From positions 1-43,438 of the forward strand of contig SKSL01000205.1 of NCBI GenBank assembly GCA_007123015.1: a stretch of 43,438 bases of DNA. The letters are read 5' to 3'. The DNA comes from Natronohydrobacter sp. Lineage in GTDB: Bacteria; Pseudomonadota; Alphaproteobacteria; Rhodobacterales; Rhodobacteraceae. Below, piece after piece: positions 1 through 7,545 of the stretch; position 1 is the stretch's first letter, and every line of letters begins with the position of its first letter. The notes under the pieces are model-generated. The model had not been told where the DNA came from, ran no database searches, and saw only the letters and a program-made list of their open reading frames with translations. The position numbers were made by a program, and so were the translations under genes.

Positions 1-1
1 T

Positions 2-679
2 GAAGTGGCCGATATGCCGATCGGCACGCAGTCCAAGATTCTGCGCGTGCTGGTCGAACAGCAATTCATGCGGTTGGGCGGCACGGACAAGGTGCGGGTC
101 GATCTGCGGGTGATGAGTGCCACCACGCAGGATCTGACCGCGCGTGTCCGCGAGGGACGCTTTCGGCAGGAATTGTTCGACCGGCTCAGCGTGGTGCCGA
201 TTGCTGTCCCCGGGCTGGAAGAACGGCGCGAGGATATCCCGCTGCTTGCTGCGCATTTCATCGAGGATTTGCACCGAACACAGGGCCTTTTGCGGCGTGA
301 ATTGTCCGAGGCCGCGCGCGCGCATCTGCAGACGATGCGCTGGCCGGGCAATATCCGGCAATTGCGCAACATGCTGGAACGCGCGATGATCCTCGGTGAA
401 GCGGGTCAGCCCATCGAGATCCGGGATTTGCAGGCGGATGCCCCAGCGGACCCGGCTGTCGGTGAGAATCCTGTGGTGCTTTCGGGCACATTGACGACCT
501 TACCGCTGCGCGAGGCGCGGGAGCTGTTCGAGCGCGAATATCTGCTGGCCCAGATCAAGCGCTTTGGCGGCAATATTTCGCGCACGGCGACATTTGTGGG
601 CATGGAGCGCTCGGCGTTGCATCGCAAGCTGAAATCTCTGGGGGTGAATACGGCACGACTGTCAGAGCTGAAAGCATGA
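2..679 (+). CDS. ntrX: NtrX, sigma-54-type nitrogen response regulator (3' part)
   Basis: This is the C-terminal part of an NtrC-family response regulator, cut by the left window edge; the reading frame is open from base 2. The visible part starts in the AAA+ domain at the Walker B region (E-V-A-D-M-P) and continues through the sensor segments, including the W-P-G-N-I-R-Q-L motif. It ends in a Fis-type helix-turn-helix (NISRTATFVGMERSALHRKL). The receiver domain and the GAFTGA loop would lie upstream of the window. I call it NtrX rather than NtrC because trkA follows immediately, as in the ntrBC-ntrYX-trkA order typical of Rhodobacterales, and because the C-terminus looks like NtrX. The family acts with the membrane kinase NtrY in nitrogen and redox control. 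The paralogue assignment is an inference from context. Confidence 0.88.
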   Translation, partial: EVADMPIGTQSKILRVLVEQQFMRLGGTDKVRVDLRVMSATTQDLTARVREGRFRQELFDRLSVVPIAVPGLEERREDIPLLAAHFIEDLHRTQGLLRRELSEAARAHLQTMRWPGNIRQLRNMLERAMILGEAGQPIEIRDLQADAPADPAVGENPVVLSGTLTTLPLREARELFEREYLLAQIKRFGGNISRTATFVGMERSALHRKLKSLGVNTARLSELKA

Positions 680-749
680 GTCCGGTGCAGCGCTTGATCT
701 CGCAGATCAGGGCTGGCACAGGCGCAGGCAGATCGGGGAGCAGGACGCG

Positions 750-2126
750 ATGAAAGTGATTGTCTGCGGGGCAGGGCAGGTCGGTTGGCAGATTGCGCGG
801 CATCTGTCGAGCGAGCGCAATGATGTGACTGTGGTGGACAGCCAGCCTGCGCTGGTGCGCCGGGCCACGGATTCGCTCGATGTGCAGGGCGTGGTGGGCT
901 ATGCCAGCCACCCAACCATTCTGCAGCAGGCGGGCGCGCAAGATGCCGATATGGTCATTGCTGCGACCTATTCGGATGAAGTGAACATGGTCACCTGTCA
1001 GGTGGCGCATTCGGTCTTCAGCGTGACGCGCAAGATCGCGCGTCTGCGCGAGCAATCCTATCTGGACCCGCGCTATTCCGATCTGTTCCGGCGCGAGCAT
1101 ATGCCCATTGATGTGATCATCAGCCCGGAGCGCGAAGTCAGCCAGGCCGCCCTGAAGCGCGTGGCTTATCCCGAAGCCTTTGATGTGCATGAATTTCTGC
1201 AGGGCAAGGCGCTCTTGATCGGGCTGACACTCGACAGCAATTGCGCCGTGCTGAACACGTCGCTGCGGCAATTGTCCGATCTGTTCCCAACCTTGCGGAT
1301 CATGGTGGCCGGGGTCCGGCGCGGCAAACGCCTGTTCGCCCCCGAGGCCGAGGACCAGCTTTACGAGGGCGACAGCATCTATGTGCTGGTCGATGCCCGC
1401 GACGTGGCCCGCGCTTTCGAGGTCTTCGGCAAGACCCCGTCGCGGCAAGAGCGCGTGCTGATCGTGGGCGGCGGCAATGTCGGGCTGTCGGTGGCGCGGA
1501 TCCTCGAAAACCAGCCCGAGCGGGTGCGGGTGAAGGTGATCGAGCGCGACCGCGGTCGGGCAGAGCAGGCGGCAGATGCGCTTGAGCGTTCTATCGTTCT
1601 TCATGGGGACGGGATGGATGCAACATTGCTCGAGGAAGCGGGCATCAAGAAAACCGATGCGGTGCTGCTTCTGACGGATGATGACCGCACCAATCTGCTG
1701 GCGGCTGTGCGGGCCAAGACAGCGGGCGCGACACTGGCCATTTCCTTGATCAACGACGCGGGCATGGTCTCGCTTGCAGGGGCCATGGGAATTGATGCGC
1801 ATATCAATCCGCGCGCGCTGACCGTCTCGTCAATCCTGCGCCATGTGCGACATGGGCGGGTGCGTTCGGTCTATCTGCTGGGCGACCGAGAAGCGGAAGT
1901 GATCGAAGCGCAGGTGCTGAGCACTTCGAAGCTCTCGAATCTGCGCGTGCGCGATATCGATTTCCCCGAAGGCGCGCTTCTGGTTGGCATTTCCCGCAAG
2001 GGCGAATTCATCCGCCCCACAGGTGATGTGATGCTGCGCGAGGGTGATCTTGTTGTAATCTTCGCACTGACCGAAGACGTGCCGCGCGTCGATGAGTTGC
2101 TGCAAGTGGCGGTCGAGTTTTTCTGA
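750..2126 (+). CDS. trkA: Trk system K+ uptake NAD-binding subunit TrkA
   Basis: TrkA is the cytoplasmic peripheral subunit that gates the TrkH potassium channel on nucleotide binding. The 458-aa protein has the usual duplicated RCK architecture. The first Rossmann motif is GAGQVG at residues 7-12 with an acidic residue at the end of beta-2 (VVDS); the second is GGGNVG near residue 240 followed by VIERD. Each half ends in an RCK_C/TrkA-C domain (roughly 140-225 and 370-455). Length is normal for a full TrkA. The ATG at 750 is preceded by a GGAG-containing stretch about nine bases away. trkH starts 19 bases after the stop, so the two are very likely one transcript, perhaps continuing from ntrX. 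Confidence 0.95.
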   Translation: MKVIVCGAGQVGWQIARHLSSERNDVTVVDSQPALVRRATDSLDVQGVVGYASHPTILQQAGAQDADMVIAATYSDEVNMVTCQVAHSVFSVTRKIARLREQSYLDPRYSDLFRREHMPIDVIISPEREVSQAALKRVAYPEAFDVHEFLQGKALLIGLTLDSNCAVLNTSLRQLSDLFPTLRIMVAGVRRGKRLFAPEAEDQLYEGDSIYVLVDARDVARAFEVFGKTPSRQERVLIVGGGNVGLSVARILENQPERVRVKVIERDRGRAEQAADALERSIVLHGDGMDATLLEEAGIKKTDAVLLLTDDDRTNLLAAVRAKTAGATLAISLINDAGMVSLAGAMGIDAHINPRALTVSSILRHVRHGRVRSVYLLGDREAEVIEAQVLSTSKLSNLRVRDIDFPEGALLVGISRKGEFIRPTGDVMLREGDLVVIFALTEDVPRVDELLQVAVEFF

Positions 2127-2145
2127 CCGGCCTCAAGGAGGAAGC

Positions 2146-3657
2146 ATGGAGCGCCGATCCCAGGGCACGGTGATTCTTGCGGCGATGATCGCCGCAACGG
2201 CGTTGGCGATGCTGGCCCCGGCTGCGGTGGGATTCACATTGCGTGAACATGCGATTGCGCGGGCCTTCGTCTATTCCGGCGCGCTCTTGGGTGGTATTGC
2301 GATGCTTGTGCATCTGGCCAATCGCGCAGAGCCTGTGAGCAAGCCGCGCTTTTCCCATCCCTTCGTCTATCTGAGCGCGGCCTATCTGATCCTGCCTGCA
2401 TTGATGGCGATCCCGCTGACGGAAGCTGTGCCCGGGATGCGGTTCTTTGACGCTTGGTTCGAGATGATCTCGGCCTTCACCACGACCGGGGCCAGCCTGA
2501 TTGATCCAGAGGCGTCGCGCAGCATCCATCTTTGGCGCGCGACTGTGGCCTGGGGGGGCGGGTTGTTCCTGATGGTCGCTGTCATGGCGCTGCTCGCCCC
2601 GCTGCGGCTGGGCGGGTTTGAATTATACGGCTCGGATGCGGGACAGCCGCGCGCAGCCGAGAGTTGGCAAGCCTCGCGGTTGCGCAGGGCTCAGATTGAC
2701 GAGGCCTATCACGACAAGAGCCTGCACCGCATGGCGCAGCAGATCAAACTGATCGCGCCGGTCTATCTGAGCGTGACGCTTGCGCTTTGGGTGGGTCTGT
2801 CGATGGCAGGAAATCCGCCTGTGCTGGCGCTGATCCTTGCGATGTCCACAGTCTCGACCTCGGGTATTGCGCCGGGCGGCAGCCTGGGCGGGTTGGCAGC
2901 CGAGATGCTGATTGCGGCCGGGCTGATTCTGGCTCTGAGCCGCCAGTTCTGGCCGGGCGCGCAGGTGATCCGGCAGGGCAAGCGGCGCATGTTGCATGAT
3001 CCCGAACCGTTGCTGGCCAGCCTGCTGGTGCTGGTGCTGCTGGGCGTGCTGGGGCTGCGCGCCATGGCCGCGCCGCTTGATCCCGGCTATGGCGCGCGGC
3101 TGGCGGAATTATGGGGTATCGTCTTCACAAGCCTGTCCTTTCTGACAACAGCGGGTTTTGTCAGTGAAGTCGGGCGCTCGGCCGAAGGGGTCTATTTCGG
3201 GGCGGCCGGTGTCGTTCTTCTGGCGCTTGCACTGTGTGGCGGCGGGGTCGCGACCACGGCCGGGGGGCTGAAGCTGATGCGGGTCTTCGCCCTGATGTGG
3301 CAAGCGCGGCGCGAGATGGACAAGCTGGTCTATCCGGACTCGGTGGGTGGCGATGGCATCCGGCTGCGCGGGCTGCGGCGTGAGGGCGCGCATGCGGCCT
3401 GGTTGTTCGTGATGATCTTCATCTTCTCGCTGACCGCATTGACGGCGGCCCTGACCTTGACCGGGGTGACCATGGAAGATGCGATGATCTACGCCACAGC
3501 CGCGCTGACCACCACGGGCCCGGTCGCGCAGATGACCGGTCCAGACCCGTTGAGCTGGGCCGCCTTGGGGGACACGGCCAAGGCAATTCTGGCACTGGGG
3601 ATGATCCTGGGGCGGCTTGAGCTGCTATTGCTGCTCTCACTCTTCTGGCGACGCTAA
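2146..3657 (+). CDS. trkH: TrkH-type potassium channel subunit
   Basis: This is the integral membrane channel subunit of the Trk K+ uptake system, 503 aa with about ten hydrophobic helices. The four selectivity-filter repeats of the SKT superfamily can be read as FTTTGASL, STVSTSGIAPGG, FLTTAGFVS and ALTTTGPV. The start is set at 2146 because AAGGAGG lies six bases upstream; the open frame extends to 2092, but that would overlap trkA and ignore this ribosome binding site. It pairs with trkA directly upstream. The second filter carries S-G and the third A-G rather than T-G, which is common in the family. The gene is followed by a 256-bp gap with a nested inverted repeat before hfq. Confidence 0.94.
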   Translation: MERRSQGTVILAAMIAATALAMLAPAAVGFTLREHAIARAFVYSGALLGGIAMLVHLANRAEPVSKPRFSHPFVYLSAAYLILPALMAIPLTEAVPGMRFFDAWFEMISAFTTTGASLIDPEASRSIHLWRATVAWGGGLFLMVAVMALLAPLRLGGFELYGSDAGQPRAAESWQASRLRRAQIDEAYHDKSLHRMAQQIKLIAPVYLSVTLALWVGLSMAGNPPVLALILAMSTVSTSGIAPGGSLGGLAAEMLIAAGLILALSRQFWPGAQVIRQGKRRMLHDPEPLLASLLVLVLLGVLGLRAMAAPLDPGYGARLAELWGIVFTSLSFLTTAGFVSEVGRSAEGVYFGAAGVVLLALALCGGGVATTAGGLKLMRVFALMWQARREMDKLVYPDSVGGDGIRLRGLRREGAHAAWLFVMIFIFSLTALTAALTLTGVTMEDAMIYATAALTTTGPVAQMTGPDPLSWAALGDTAKAILALGMILGRLELLLLLSLFWRR

Positions 3658-3698
3658 CGTCGTTCGCGATCAAGTTGACGCGGATGACGCGAGGGCGA

Positions 3699-3765
3699 GG
3701 CCGAAGGCCGCCGCGCATCGTCATGCCGAAGGCATTCCTGCGGCATGACGCCGCCCCCTTCGGCC
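3699..3765. repeat. Nested inverted repeat after trkH
   Basis: Two inverted repeats lie one inside the other. The outer arms GGCCGAAGG (3699-3707) and CCTTCGGCC (3757-3765) are perfectly complementary. Inside, GTCATGCCG (3720-3728) and CGGCATGAC (3741-3749) are also perfectly complementary, with a 12-base loop. No T-tract follows, so it is not a classical intrinsic terminator, although it sits where a trkH terminator would be expected. The GCCGAAGGC core recurs in the loop. It could be a REP-like element or the end of a structured transcript; the sequence alone does not decide. Confidence 0.6.
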
Positions 3766-3913
3766 CAGCGCAGTGTGAGTCATAAAATTGCGCGACGCTG
3801 GCTTTTTCTGTGTTTTCAGGCTGGAAGTTTCAAGATTATCGTTTCATATTGCACGGATAGGGAGAGAAGGCTTCCTGCGTAGACCAAACACGCCCCTCAA
3901 AAAAGGCAAACGC

Positions 3914-4147
3914 ATGGCCAATGATAAGCAAAATCTGCAAGACGCATTTCTGAATCATGTTCGCAAGAACAAGGTTCCTGTCACTGTTTTCTTGATCAAC
4001 GGGGTCAAGTTGCAAGGCGTGATCACGTGGTTTGACAATTTCTGCGTGCTCTTGCGCCGCGATGGCCAGAGCCAGCTGGTCTACAAGCATGCGATCTCGA
4101 CGATCATGCCGGGTCAGCCAATCTCGCTCTACGAGGCCGACACCTGA
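3914..4147 (+). CDS. hfq: RNA chaperone Hfq
   Basis: Hfq is the Sm-like hexameric chaperone that matches small RNAs to mRNAs. The 77-aa protein has the compact alphaproteobacterial form: N-terminal helix with QNLQDAFLNHVRKNK, the Sm1 motif VTVFLINGVKLQGVITWFDNF and the Sm2 segment LVYKHAISTIMP with the conserved Y-K-H. It lacks the long acidic tail seen in gammaproteobacteria. The start at 3914 (MANDKQN) is preceded by an A-rich purine stretch; the open frame reaches back to 3788, but those residues have no Hfq character. hflX follows at once, the usual hfq-hflX order. In this clade hfq and its ntr neighbours were first recognised through nitrogen fixation regulation (nrfA). Confidence 0.96.
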   Translation: MANDKQNLQDAFLNHVRKNKVPVTVFLINGVKLQGVITWFDNFCVLLRRDGQSQLVYKHAISTIMPGQPISLYEADT

Positions 4148-5481
4148 GCGGGCGTGATGTAGCAAGCAGCGGGCATGAAACGGCTGCGGGGCTGACCCGC
4201 GCGCTGGTCATTCATCCCGATATCAAGGCGCAACCGCAGGGGCGCGCGCCGGACCTGGCGCTCGCCGAAGCTGTATCGCTTGCCCATGCGCTACCTGGGC
4301 TTGACGTGGTGGATGGTATGGTCGTGCGCCTGCCAAAAGCGCAACCGGGGATGCTGTTCGGCTCTGGCAAGGTGGCTGAACTGGGCGAGGTGATCAGGCA
4401 AGCCGGGATTGAGCTGGTCCTGATCGACGGCCCGGTAACGCCCGTGCAGCAGCGTAATCTGGAACGCGACTGGAAAGTGAAGCTTCTGGACCGGACCGGT
4501 CTGATCCTTGAGATTTTTGCCGACCGAGCGCGCACGCGCGAAGGGGTTTTGCAAGTCGAACTGGCCGCGCTCAGCTACCAGCGCACGCGGCTGGTGCGGG
4601 CTTGGACTCATCTGGAACGCCAGCGCGGGGGCTTGGGCTTCGTAGGTGGCCCGGGTGAGACGCAGATCGAGGCCGACCGCCGCGCCATCGACACGCAGAT
4701 GGTGCGTTTGCGCCGCCAGCTTTCGAAAGTGGTCAAGACGCGCGAATTGCACCGTGCGGCGCGGCGAAAGGTGCCGTTTCCGGTCGTGGCTTTGGTGGGT
4801 TACACGAATGCGGGCAAATCGACGCTGTTCAACCGGCTGACAGGGGCCGAGGTGCTGGCCAAGGACATGCTTTTCGCCACGCTTGACCCGACGATGCGCG
4901 CGGTCACGCTGCCCACAGGCAAGCAGGTGATCCTGTCGGATACGGTGGGCTTTATCTCGGATCTGCCGACACAGCTTGTCGCGGCGTTCCGTGCAACGCT
5001 GGAAGAAGTGCTTGAGGCCGATCTGATCGTGCATGTGCGCGATATTGCCCATGCGGAAACTGAGGAACAGGCGCGCGATGTGGCTGCGATCCTGAGCGAT
5101 CTGGGCGTGGACGAGACCCGCCCGCAGATCGAGCTTTGGAACAAGGCCGATCTGCTGGATGCAGCACCGCATGCGGGCTTGTCGGCGCGTGCAGAAGAGA
5201 GCGACACGATTTTTCTGGGCTCTGCGGTCAGCGGGCAGGGGCTTGAGGCATTGTTTGACGCGATCACATTGCGGCTGGATGATCTGCGTCATGAAGATGA
5301 CATCGTGCTGGCCCATGACGAAGGCCGCGCGCGGGCCTGGCTGTATGAACAGGGCGTTGTGGTCGCTGAAGATTCTGATACGCAGGAAACACGACTGCGC
5401 GTGCGCTGGTCGGACCGGCAGAAGCGCCTGTTTCGGGACCTCGCGCAAGGAGAGTCGCGCGGCGATGGCGAAGAGAACTGA
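4144..5481 (+). CDS. hflX: HflX ribosome-associated GTPase (probable non-ATG start)
   Basis: HflX is a GTPase of the OBG-HflX group that binds and splits stalled 70S ribosomes. The G1 motif GYTNAGKST, G3 DTVGFISDLP and G4 NKAD are clear, preceded by the HflX glycine-rich GGPGETQIE segment. The first in-frame ATG is at 4306, but family-like sequence (TRALVIHPDI, near 4195) is open upstream of it. That frame is open back to a stop at 4033 and has no ATG, GTG or TTG between that stop and 4306. CTG at 4144 overlaps the hfq stop (CTGA) and has GAGG seven bases upstream, so I place the start there, giving 445 aa. A frameshift error is the alternative. The GTPase identity is certain; the start is not. 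Confidence 0.85.
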   Translation: MSGRDVASSGHETAAGLTRALVIHPDIKAQPQGRAPDLALAEAVSLAHALPGLDVVDGMVVRLPKAQPGMLFGSGKVAELGEVIRQAGIELVLIDGPVTPVQQRNLERDWKVKLLDRTGLILEIFADRARTREGVLQVELAALSYQRTRLVRAWTHLERQRGGLGFVGGPGETQIEADRRAIDTQMVRLRRQLSKVVKTRELHRAARRKVPFPVVALVGYTNAGKSTLFNRLTGAEVLAKDMLFATLDPTMRAVTLPTGKQVILSDTVGFISDLPTQLVAAFRATLEEVLEADLIVHVRDIAHAETEEQARDVAAILSDLGVDETRPQIELWNKADLLDAAPHAGLSARAEESDTIFLGSAVSGQGLEALFDAITLRLDDLRHEDDIVLAHDEGRARAWLYEQGVVVAEDSDTQETRLRVRWSDRQKRLFRDLAQGESRGDGEEN

Positions 5482-5637
5482 CGCTCTGCGCTTGCCGCCG
5501 GCCAGATCAGGTATAGACGACAAATTTCAACGCAATATCTACGGTTGTGTTACATTGGGACATAATCTGTGAATTGCATATATCGGGCCAATAGCCTTAA
5601 TCGGGGTCAACGATGACAACGCGATATGCTTTGAGAC

Positions 5638-6558
5638 ATGCAAACTACGCTTCTGACACACTGTTCCATCTCCGGGATCGGACTTCATAGCGGCAAGCCT
5701 GTGCGCTTGCGGCTGAAACCGGCTGCGGCGGGTACGGGGATCGTGTTTCGCCGTGTAGATGTCGAAGCGGGTGCGCGCGACATTCCGGTGCGCCCTGACC
5801 TATGGGTCGAAGCCAGTCTTTGCACTGTCTTGCAGAACGAGCATGGCGCGCGTGTCACCACGATCGAGCATCTCATGGCGGCGTTGCATGGCTGCGGAGT
5901 TCACAATGTGATCGTCGAGATCGACGCCGAAGAAGTGCCGATCCTTGATGGCAGTGCAGCCCCGTTTGTGCGCAAGATCATGGCCGCAGGGATTGCCACA
6001 CTTGCGGTGCCGCTGACTGTGCTGCGTATGCGCAAGACGATCGAGGTCGAAAAAGATGGTGCGCGCGCGCAGCTCGGCCCGGCACCGCGCCTTGAACTGG
6101 CCTTCGAGATCGATTTCGCCGACCCGGCCATCGGCCACCAGCGCCAGCAGTTTGATATGTCCAATGGGGCTTTCCTGCGCGAAGTGAGCGATTGCCGGAC
6201 ATTCTGCATGCGCCGCGATGTCGAGCGGATGCAGGCAATGGGGCTGGCGCTTGGCGGCACGCTCGACAATGCTGTCGTGTTTCATGACGGCAAGGTGCTA
6301 AGCCCGGGTGGGTTGCGCCGCGCGGATGAACCTGTCCGCCACAAGCTTCTGGACGCGATGGGGGACCTTTACGTCGCAGGTCTGCCGATTCTGGGGCGGT
6401 ATGAAGGGTATCGTGCAGGGCATGCCCTGACAGGACGTCTGTTGCAGGCGGTTTTCGCGGATCCGACCGCCTATGAGCGGGTCACAGTGACGGCCACGCA
6501 ACGCAATCACCTTCCGGGAACCGGGATTTCCATGGCGGACTTGCCGCTTTCTGCTTGA
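5638..6558 (+). CDS. lpxC: UDP-3-O-acyl-N-acetylglucosamine deacetylase LpxC
   Basis: LpxC is the zinc enzyme for the first committed step of lipid A synthesis, removing the acetyl group from UDP-3-O-acyl-GlcNAc. The 306-aa length fits the family. The active-site residues are visible: E77-H78 in TTIEHLMAALHGCGVHN, H235 and D239 in DEPVRHKLLDAMGDL, and H262 in YRAGHALTG. The N-terminus LLTHCSISGIGLHSGK is the typical LpxC opening, so the ATG at 5638 is secure although no strong ribosome binding site precedes it. The 156-bp gap upstream is AT-richer than its surroundings and probably holds the promoter. In many proteobacteria lpxC follows the ftsQAZ cluster; here it sits between hflX and bamD. 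Confidence 0.96.
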   Translation: MQTTLLTHCSISGIGLHSGKPVRLRLKPAAAGTGIVFRRVDVEAGARDIPVRPDLWVEASLCTVLQNEHGARVTTIEHLMAALHGCGVHNVIVEIDAEEVPILDGSAAPFVRKIMAAGIATLAVPLTVLRMRKTIEVEKDGARAQLGPAPRLELAFEIDFADPAIGHQRQQFDMSNGAFLREVSDCRTFCMRRDVERMQAMGLALGGTLDNAVVFHDGKVLSPGGLRRADEPVRHKLLDAMGDLYVAGLPILGRYEGYRAGHALTGRLLQAVFADPTAYERVTVTATQRNHLPGTGISMADLPLSA

Positions 6559-6675
6559 TCGGTTCGACAGGTCACGTCAACCAGCGCTGAACTGGGTCAG
6601 GAAAAGGCGTTTTGCCCCCGGATTTTTTCTGTGCTAACAGATCGAAAAGCAAAGAGCGGTATGGGGTGGCAGGAC

Positions 6676-7518
6676 ATGAGTGCGAAGGCTGGGATCCGGC
6701 GTCTGGGCCTTGTTGTCTGTGTGCTGGCTGGGATGGCAGCCTGCAATCGCAACACAGGCCCTGATGAATCGCTCGCCGGGTTCAGCCCGGAGGAAATTTT
6801 CCAGCGCGGCGAATTTGAGCTGGAAACCTCGCGGCGCAACACTGCAGCTCTGCGCTATTTTCAGGAAATCGAGCGGCTTCATCCCTACACGGAATGGGCA
6901 CGGCGGGCCTTGATCATGCAAGCCTATGCACATCACCGGGCGCGGGACTATGAAGAAAGCCGCGCCGCGGCGCAGCGGTTCCTCGAAACCTATCCTAATG
7001 ACGAAGATGCCCCTTACGCCGCCTATCTGCTGGCGCTGTCCTTCTATGATCAGGTCGATGAGGTCGGACGCGATCAGGGTGTGACATTTCAGGCCCTTCA
7101 GCATCTGCGCCGCCTGATCGAGCAATATCCCGACAGCGACTATACACGCTCGGCAATCCTGAAATTCGAACTGGCCTTCGACCATCTGGCGGCGAAGGAA
7201 ATGGAGATCGGGCGCTTCTATCTGGCGCGCCGCAACTATCAGGCCGCGATCAACCGGTTTCGTGTGGTGGTCGAGGATTTCCAGACCTCGACCCACACAC
7301 CCGAAGCGCTGCACCGGCTGGTGGAAGCCTATCTTGGTCTGGGGCTGCGTGATGAAGCGCAGACCGCCGGCGCAATTCTGGGCTATAATTTCGAGGCCAA
7401 TCCTTTCTATCAGGACAGCTTCCGTTTGCTGACCCGTCAAGGTCTGGCACCGGATGCCCAAGGGGAAGGCTGGCTGCAGACGATTTACCGCCAGGCCGTG
7501 CGCGGGGATTGGATCTGA
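6676..7518 (+). CDS. bamD: Outer membrane assembly lipoprotein BamD
   Basis: BamD is the essential lipoprotein of the BAM complex that inserts beta-barrel proteins into the outer membrane. From the ATG at 6676 the protein has a short basic N-region, a hydrophobic segment and a lipidation cysteine at residue 23 (LAGMAAC). The mature part is built of TPR-like repeats: EEIFQRGEFELE, FQEIERLHPYTEWARRA, YEESRAAAQRFLETYPND, LRRLIEQYPDSDYT and YQAAINRFRVVVEDF. These match the ComL/YfiO family over the expected length (280 aa). Alternative starts at 6661 (ATG) or 6631 (GTG) would push the signal peptide inward, so 6676 is preferred. recN begins 27 bases downstream. Confidence 0.92.
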   Translation: MSAKAGIRRLGLVVCVLAGMAACNRNTGPDESLAGFSPEEIFQRGEFELETSRRNTAALRYFQEIERLHPYTEWARRALIMQAYAHHRARDYEESRAAAQRFLETYPNDEDAPYAAYLLALSFYDQVDEVGRDQGVTFQALQHLRRLIEQYPDSDYTRSAILKFELAFDHLAAKEMEIGRFYLARRNYQAAINRFRVVVEDFQTSTHTPEALHRLVEAYLGLGLRDEAQTAGAILGYNFEANPFYQDSFRLLTRQGLAPDAQGEGWLQTIYRQAVRGDWI

Positions 7519-7545
7519 CCCGGACCACAGGCGCAGGAAAGCGCA

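Noticed and set aside
555..1802. A 415-codon minus-strand frame opposite trkA
   Set aside because: It is a shadow of trkA; composition is rich in His, Arg and Gln as expected from antisense reading.
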